DNA from: Cellvibrio sp. OA-2007
GTDB taxonomy: Bacteria > Pseudomonadota > Gammaproteobacteria > Pseudomonadales > Cellvibrionaceae
DNA: 64,000 nucleotides
Assembly: GCF_000953825.1 (NCBI RefSeq)
Contig: NZ_BBUL01000081.1
Span: 34,911 to 98,910 of the forward strand
Reading direction: 5' to 3'
The position numbers were made by a program, and so were the translations under genes. The notes under the pieces were generated by a model. That model ran no database searches. It saw only the letters and a list, made by a program, of their open reading frames with translations, and had not been told where the DNA came from. This document shows positions 59,436-64,000 of this stretch, in pieces (position 1 is the stretch's first letter; each line of letters begins with the position of its first letter).

Positions 59436-60209
59436 TTACACCAAACAATCCATCACACACCTCACCACCAGTTGCCCAACATTCTTGCAGTTGGATTTTT
59501 TGAAGATGTTTTTGCGATGATTTTTCACCGTGTTTACGGCAATAAAAAGTTTTTCGGCGATTTCTTTGCTGGTAAAACCGTCGGCCATTAATTGGATGAT
59601 TTGTTTTTCGCGTTTGCTGAGGGCGGGAGTGCTTGATGCTGGTGCGGGTGTGTCGTTTAAAACGTCCATGTTGAGATAAGATGGTTCACCGAACATACCT
59701 ATAGCTGATACTTTAAAATTATTTTTATTGGTTAAATGGTTTAGGTTGGTGTGGATGTTGAGGGATTTGGCAATGCGTCCATGTTCGTCGGTGGTGAGGA
59801 TGATGGCTTGGTGATTGAATAGTTGATAGCTGCCATCGGCGGTTCGGAAACGGAAACAATAAGAGGTTTTGTATTTTTTGACTTTGTCTGGCCCCAGGCC
59901 GCCGATGATATCAAATACTTTGGCTTCGGCGCGGGCGACAAAATCCATATCGTCAGGGTGCATTTGATCGAGAATATCCTGAAAGCTGGTGGTTTCAGGG
60001 TTTAGCCCGTGAATACCTTCGACCAAAGGGCTCATGTATTTTATTGAAAAGTCAAAAAAATCAACGATGTAAAAATAGTAAGGACCGGCACTAAAGGCGG
60101 ATGAAATTAGCTCATCCAGTTGGAACTTATCAAGGGCAATATCTTTTTGGGTGATGAGGTCTTGCGAATTTTTCCATACGTTATGTAGCAGTTGCGTATT
60201 TGGTTTCAT
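59436..60209 (-). CDS. PAS-LuxR-type transcriptional regulator
   Basis: Predicted DNA-binding regulator. ATG 60209 follows GGGAAAA and gives 257 residues; the open frame continues to 60293 with a hydrophobic stretch but no better start. A PAS-like sensory domain (about 45-155, with FYIVDFFDFSIKYMSPLVEG and DILDQMHPDDMDFV) precedes a GerE/LuxR helix-turn-helix (about 194-250: LSKREKQIIQLMADGFTSKE, then IAVNTVKNHRKNIFKK). The fold resembles PAS_3 regulators common in Bacteroidetes and Cellvibrio. The ligand is unknown. It may control the two coupled genes downstream. Confidence 0.88.
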   Translation of the reverse strand: MKPNTQLLHNVWKNSQDLITQKDIALDKFQLDELISSAFSAGPYYFYIVDFFDFSIKYMSPLVEGIHGLNPETTSFQDILDQMHPDDMDFVARAEAKVFDIIGGLGPDKVKKYKTSYCFRFRTADGSYQLFNHQAIILTTDEHGRIAKSLNIHTNLNHLTNKNNFKVSAIGMFGEPSYLNMDVLNDTPAPASSTPALSKREKQIIQLMADGFTSKEIAEKLFIAVNTVKNHRKNIFKKSNCKNVGQLVVRCVMDCLV

Positions 60210-60549
60210 ATTGTTTTTCCCTATCGTGACGGACAACAACAATAAAACAGCGACAGACCAGATTGATCTTATACTTTTTCGTTGATTTGGCAATTAGTAG
60301 CAAACCCTATGGGGCATAGCTATTACTCGTTATTACAGGGGTGATGTTAATTAATGCGAAAGGGGGGACGCGCTAGTTAATTGGCAATAGGGTGCAGTTG
60401 GGTGTTATTGTGGCGGCCTACTGAATATTTTTCCTTTCTCGTCTGAGCGTCCGTTTTGGCTCTTCCGACTATGGTCAAGCATTCTTGACCATTCCTTTTA
60501 AGCTTGTTGTGCGCCGCGCGCCTGAGAGCTTAACGCCAGAGCCAAGCTT
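60210..60549. other. Divergent intergenic region between the LuxR-type regulator and the pseudouridine synthase
   Basis: This 340-base stretch holds copy 2 of the 122-bp repeat at 60377-60498 and the upstream bases of both divergent genes. An open frame entering it from the regulator codes for a hydrophobic stretch but lacks a good start. No other gene is seen. Confidence 0.5.
60377..60498 (+). repeat. 122-bp direct repeat, copy 2 (5' flank of pseudouridine synthase gene)
   Basis: Partner of the repeat at 57340-57461 (7 differences in 122, no gaps). It ends about 50 bases before the ATG of the intact gene, so it probably contains that gene's promoter. The match stops before the coding region, where copy 1 has lost the gene body. 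Confidence 0.92.
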
Positions 60550-61455
60550 ATGTCGGAAAAATTGCACGTTAATGAGCCTGCCGGGCTTATGGTGTTTCTC
60601 AGTGAACAACTGCAGGGTTGGGCGCGCAGTAAAATTAAACAGCGCTTGCAAACTGGTTGTGTCAGTGTAAACGGTTCATCCACTACCCAGCACGATTACG
60701 CGCTTAATGCAGGTGATTTGGTAGAGGTTGGCGCAACCGCTAAAACAGCCAATAGCTCCCCATCACAATTGGAAATTTTATATTCAGATCGCGATGTGAT
60801 TGCGATAAATAAACCCGCGGGTTTGTTATCCGTAGGCAACCCCAAAGAAACGCAACAACACGCGCTGGCTATTTTGCGCAAGCAATTATCCCACCGCACG
60901 CAAGCCATAAAATTATGGCCAGTAAACCGGATTGATCGCGACACTTCTGGCGTTTTGTTATTCGCCACTTCACGGGAAATGCGTGAAGCGGTGATGGACA
61001 AATGGGATCAAGCCGAAAAAACCTATTTAGCGATTGTAGAAGGCTGCCCAACCCCCGCGCAGGGAACCATTGATCAACCCCTGCGTTTGGATGAGGTGGA
61101 ATATCGCATGTACGTAGGCGCACATCCTGATGCAAAACTTGCCATCACCCATTACAAAACCGAGCGTACCAGTAATGCGCGCACGCTATTGCAAGTACAA
61201 ATCGACACGGGTCGTCAGCATCAAATTCGCGCACATTTATCCTGGTTGGGTTATCCAGTGGTAGGCGACGAACGCTACGGCACCAAAGGCAGTCGCATGG
61301 GTTTGCATGCATTGCGCTTAAAAATAATTCATCCAAAAACCGGCAAAGAATTAATGTTTGAAACACCCGCACCGGCGGATTTTTTTGCGCTGATGAACCA
61401 AATCAATGCGAACGCGGCGAGTAAGAAGCCGGTTAAAACTCGACCGCGTAAATAG
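60550..61455 (+). CDS. RluA-family pseudouridine synthase with S4 domain
   Basis: RNA-modifying enzyme converting uridine to pseudouridine in rRNA or tRNA; exact target unknown. The 301-residue protein has an N-terminal S4 RNA-binding domain (SKIKQRLQTGCVSVNG, about residues 27-65). The RluA catalytic domain follows, with motif I as INKPAGLLSV, the catalytic Asp in NRIDRDTSGVLLF, and the late motifs TGRQHQIRAHL and GYPVVGDERYG. The tail is Lys/Arg-rich. It is the intact parent of the decayed copy at 57340-57541. Confidence 0.94.
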   Translation: MSEKLHVNEPAGLMVFLSEQLQGWARSKIKQRLQTGCVSVNGSSTTQHDYALNAGDLVEVGATAKTANSSPSQLEILYSDRDVIAINKPAGLLSVGNPKETQQHALAILRKQLSHRTQAIKLWPVNRIDRDTSGVLLFATSREMREAVMDKWDQAEKTYLAIVEGCPTPAQGTIDQPLRLDEVEYRMYVGAHPDAKLAITHYKTERTSNARTLLQVQIDTGRQHQIRAHLSWLGYPVVGDERYGTKGSRMGLHALRLKIIHPKTGKELMFETPAPADFFALMNQINANAASKKPVKTRPRK

Positions 61456-61518
61456 TACATTGAACCAAACTCGCATGGTTGCCGTAACAGCTATCCTCTA
61501 CGCCAATGGATAATCACT

Positions 61519-61698
61519 ATGTTCTCCTTCTTAAAAAAAGACCCACGTAAGCAGCTCAATAAGCAATATTTACAAAAACTGGAAGAGGCCATGCATGCAC
61601 AGCGCAATGGCGATATCCGTTCCTATTCGATGCTTACGAGTGAGGCAGAGGAGATTTTGAAGAAGATTGAGGCGTTAGATCAGCCAACGAAAAACTAA
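61519..61698 (+). CDS. Small DUF6435-like protein
   Basis: A 59-residue product starting MFSFLKKDPRKQLNKQY, followed by EEAMHAQRNGDIRSYS and an EAEEILKKIEAL helix. This fits the short, helical, charged DUF6435 family of gammaproteobacteria as I remember it. Function is unknown. It lies 63 bases after the pseudouridine synthase and is probably co-transcribed. Its first codons are also present in the degraded duplicate at 57605, which supports it as an old, genuine part of this locus. Confidence 0.8.
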   Translation: MFSFLKKDPRKQLNKQYLQKLEEAMHAQRNGDIRSYSMLTSEAEEILKKIEALDQPTKN

Positions 61699-61959
61699 TC
61701 TACAGGTCATCGGTAAGAGCCAAACCTGCGTAAACGCCAATAAAATCATAACGATAGACTAGGTGTCCCACTTATTTTTTTCCAACTGGCACACCTGCGT
61801 TATTCAATCACTTTATCGCCCAGCCTAAACTGACTAACAAATCACTCGCCGTTGGCGCTAGGCTCCCGCACTCGTAGCTTGCAGTTCTTTAACTGCGGCC
61901 CGTTGTTCCCATACTAATAATTGATTCAACCTTTCTACTGCCATTATCGGAGAATCTCC

Positions 61960-63645
61960 ATGCATCCCTTTTTAAAACGTCCTGCACGGCTATTGCCTTT
62001 TATTCTATTTGCCAGCTTGGGTTGCGCTGAAATGTGTTCCGCAGCGCGCTTTCAAGCGGAGGATTACACCGCTGCGTTTGATACCACTACCGGCAATGTG
62101 GGCAATGTGTATCGCACCGGTGATGTTGATATTCAGGCAACTAACGACACCGGCGGTGGTTTTAATGTGGGCTGGGTTGAGCCGACGGAATGGCTCAGCT
62201 TTAAAAATTTGAGCATTCCCACCACGGGTGATTATTTAATCAGCGCGCGTGTCGCCAGCGAAAGCGGTGGTACTTTGTCACTGGATTTAAATGGCGGCTC
62301 TATTCAGTTGGGGCAGCTTGCGATAACTGGTACTGGCGGTTGGCAAAATTGGAAAACCTTTTCCAAGGTGGTACGGATTAATTCTGGCACCTATAACCTG
62401 GGTGTCTATGCAACTACCGGCGGCTGGAATTTAAATTGGGTCGATGTAGTGTCTTGCCAGCAAGCTGATTGTGGCCATGCGATTCCGGGGCGCGTGGAAG
62501 CCGAGCGTTACAGCGGTTTTCTGGATACCACAGCGGGCAACACTGGCGGCCAATTACGTAACGATAACGTGGATATAGAACTCACAAATGATTCAGGTGG
62601 TGGTTACAACGTAGGTTGGATCGACGCAGGTGAATATTTGCGTTACAACCTCAATGTAAACACCAAGGGACGCTACAAAATTACTGCGCGAGTGGCATCG
62701 CCGAATAGCGGCGCCTATTTCAAATTAAAAATTAATGGTCGCGATCTTGGCAGCCGTATTGGTGTGCCCAACACCAGTAATTGGCAAGCTTGGCAAAATG
62801 TGAGTATTGAGGCATCGCTTGATCAGGGTATGCAGGAATTGGAAGCTTATTTTGAAACCGGTAATTTCAATTTAAATTATGTGGATTTTGAATACCTCGG
62901 TCCAACTGACGGTTCGAGTAGCAGTTCAAGTAGTAGCTCCAGCAGCGCTGGTACACTTAAAGTGATGACCTATAACGTGCGCACCACACCAGCGGGTGGT
63001 GATATAGGCGAGCGCTATTGGGACAACCGTAAAGCCGAGTTGGTGAAGGCCATTAATATCCAGTTACCGCAAGTAATTGGTTTTCAAGAAGCAACCAGTG
63101 AGCAGCACGATTACATCAGAAACAATTTAGGTAGCCTGTGGAGTTCATCGCCCGCGCGTCAGATTATTTATCGCAACGATGCATTTGATGCGGTGCAGAG
63201 CGGCATCATTGAATTGATTGCCGATGAATGGGGCAGACGTACCAGTGAATGGATAAAGCTGCGCAGAAAATCTGACAGCCGCGAATTTTTGTTTTTGAAT
63301 AATCACTGGGGAGTTGATGGCAATTCGCAACAAGGCTCTGCCAATATTATTCGCGATAGAATTGCCAACCTGAATCAAAATTGGTCTGTGCCAACAGTGT
63401 TGCTGGGTGATTTAAATGCTATACCTAGCAGCGGCCCGATTAATACGCTAATGAAACAAACGCAGCTTATCAATTTGTTTACCGGCAATACCTTTAACGG
63501 TTGGAGCGCGACGGCCAATGTGCAATTGGATTACATCTTTGCCAGTAAATTTACTGTGTCTGGCTGTAACCTCATCACTTACCGCGAAGGCACTACACCG
63601 CCATCCGATCACTTTCCCATATTTTGTGAGCTGAATTTTTTGTAG
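61960..63645 (+). CDS. Secreted CBM6-CBM6-Ser linker-endonuclease/exonuclease/phosphatase protein
   Basis: Predicted extracellular hydrolase. ATG 61960 has GGAG upstream; the frame is open to TTG 61921. The 561-residue precursor has a signal peptide ending near CSAA (residue 28). Two CBM6-like carbohydrate-binding modules follow (about 29-165 and 176-315; each starts RFQAEDY or RVEAERY and repeats NDTGGGFNVGW or NDSGGGYNVGW). A 12-Ser linker leads to an EEP domain (about 332-561: VMTYNVRTT, FQEATSEQH, LLGDLNAIPSSG, LDYIFASKF, SDHFPIF) with intact metal and catalytic residues. Serine linkers are typical of Cellvibrio secreted enzymes. The substrate could be nucleic acid, a phosphoester or a lipid. 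Confidence 0.9.
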   Translation: MHPFLKRPARLLPFILFASLGCAEMCSAARFQAEDYTAAFDTTTGNVGNVYRTGDVDIQATNDTGGGFNVGWVEPTEWLSFKNLSIPTTGDYLISARVASESGGTLSLDLNGGSIQLGQLAITGTGGWQNWKTFSKVVRINSGTYNLGVYATTGGWNLNWVDVVSCQQADCGHAIPGRVEAERYSGFLDTTAGNTGGQLRNDNVDIELTNDSGGGYNVGWIDAGEYLRYNLNVNTKGRYKITARVASPNSGAYFKLKINGRDLGSRIGVPNTSNWQAWQNVSIEASLDQGMQELEAYFETGNFNLNYVDFEYLGPTDGSSSSSSSSSSSAGTLKVMTYNVRTTPAGGDIGERYWDNRKAELVKAINIQLPQVIGFQEATSEQHDYIRNNLGSLWSSSPARQIIYRNDAFDAVQSGIIELIADEWGRRTSEWIKLRRKSDSREFLFLNNHWGVDGNSQQGSANIIRDRIANLNQNWSVPTVLLGDLNAIPSSGPINTLMKQTQLINLFTGNTFNGWSATANVQLDYIFASKFTVSGCNLITYREGTTPPSDHFPIFCELNFL

Positions 63646-63729
63646 GCCAACATCAATTTTGCAGAGCTCAAAGCGCGAAAATTAACCCAATACATTAACG
63701 GGCAAAGCGTCGCTTTTATTAATAACTCA

Positions 63730-63772
63730 GGGGTTTCATTCTTGTTTGCAAAAAAGCATAGAGTGAAACCCC
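63730..63772. other. Long inverted repeat after the secreted CBM6 protein
   Basis: GGGGTTTCATTC and GAGTGAAACCCC pair at 11 of 12 positions around a 19-base loop, 84 bases after the stop codon. The sequence after it (AATGTTTTCGTTTTT) is T-rich, so it may be a first, weaker terminator. A repeat element or protein site is also possible. Confidence 0.45.
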
Positions 63773-63800
63773 AATGTTTTCGTTTTTGGTAAGAATTTTC

Positions 63801-63825
63801 TTATCGCACGCTGCGATAATTTTTT
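63801..63825 (+). terminator. Intrinsic terminator
   Basis: TTATCGCA and TGCGATAA form a perfect 8-bp stem with a CGC loop, followed immediately by six T. It is oriented for the plus strand and most simply ends the transcript of the CBM6-EEP gene about 155 bases upstream. Confidence 0.85.
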
Positions 63826-64000
63826 GCTTGAAGAGTTCTTTTGTTGCCAATTGTTTTCATAGGGACGGGCGCGCTTCGCGCAGCAAGCCGTTGAATGTCG
63901 CAATTCGGCCAAAAGCGGACCTTGGTAACAGGAAGTTTCACTGGATTTAATGATTGTTTTAGTGCCAATCATTCCTAGTTTTCGCCGCAGCCGCTTGAAT

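Larger units (their letters stand above)
63646..64000. other. Non-coding end of window
   Basis: No supportable gene in these 355 bases. The region carries two hairpins, listed separately at 63730 and 63801. A minus-strand open frame of 78 codons lacks family features and overlaps both hairpins, so it is not taken as a gene. Anything after 63826 could be the upstream region of a gene beyond the window. Confidence 0.5.

Noticed and set aside
59275..59460. Minus-strand 61-codon open frame upstream of the 115-residue gene
   Set aside because: It overlaps the end of the LuxR-type gene, has no clear ribosome site and shows no family features. It could be a small gene of the cassette but cannot be supported.
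63736..63972. Minus-strand 78-codon open frame at the window end
   Set aside because: It spans the inverted repeat and the terminator, lacks a ribosome site and has no recognisable features.

Overview
The window is from a gammaproteobacterium that closely resembles Cellvibrio or another Cellvibrionaceae. Three things point there. The division and cell-wall cluster has a Pseudomonas-like order, running into lpxC, an M23 peptidase, secA and argJ. The pilBCD-coaE-yacG and nadC-DUF1631 neighbourhoods match those of Pseudomonas. A locus of GH95, TonB-dependent receptor, GH35 and GH31 genes has the gene order of the xyloglucan locus of Cellvibrio japonicus. No rRNA, tRNA, CRISPR array, integrase or transposase was seen.

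Region 1 (1-19316, plus strand) is the dcw cluster: murF (5' end outside the window), mraY, murD, ftsW, murG, murC, ddlB, ftsQ, ftsA, ftsZ and lpxC. It is followed by a membrane-anchored LytM-type peptidase, secA, argJ and a MutT-ThiE fusion. Region 2 (19366-28512) holds yacG, coaE, pilD, pilC and pilB on the minus strand. Facing them is a plus-strand pilin island: pilA, a serine hydrolase, a TfpX/TfpZ accessory protein and a second pilin. Both pilins have a sigma-54-type promoter. nadC closes the region, overlapping the second pilin gene tail to tail.

Region 3 (28726-42785) holds two DUF1631 paralogues on the plus strand, the second overlapping a PilZ-like gene. Between them lies a complete minus-strand guanidine-use operon. 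It has a sigma-54 promoter, a guanidine-I (ykkC) riboswitch, an ABC importer (binding protein, permease, ATPase), two DUF1989 carboxyguanidine deiminase subunits, and a biotin-dependent carboxylase of the kind usually labelled urea carboxylase. Allophanate hydrolase, the last step of the pathway, is absent from the window.

Region 4 (42820-57277) has a PldA-type phospholipase, a helical protein with weak NIT-domain similarity, a tryptophan-halogenase-family flavoenzyme and the xyloglucan locus. The halogenase gene and the xyloglucan locus are preceded by near-identical promoters, which suggests co-regulation.

Region 5 (57340-64000) has an AT-richer cassette of a LuxR-type regulator and two genes of unknown function. 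On one side is an intact RluA-type pseudouridine synthase with a small DUF6435-like gene. On the other is a decayed copy of that same locus with about 877 bases missing from its middle. A secreted CBM6-CBM6-Ser linker-endonuclease/phosphatase protein and a terminator complete the window.
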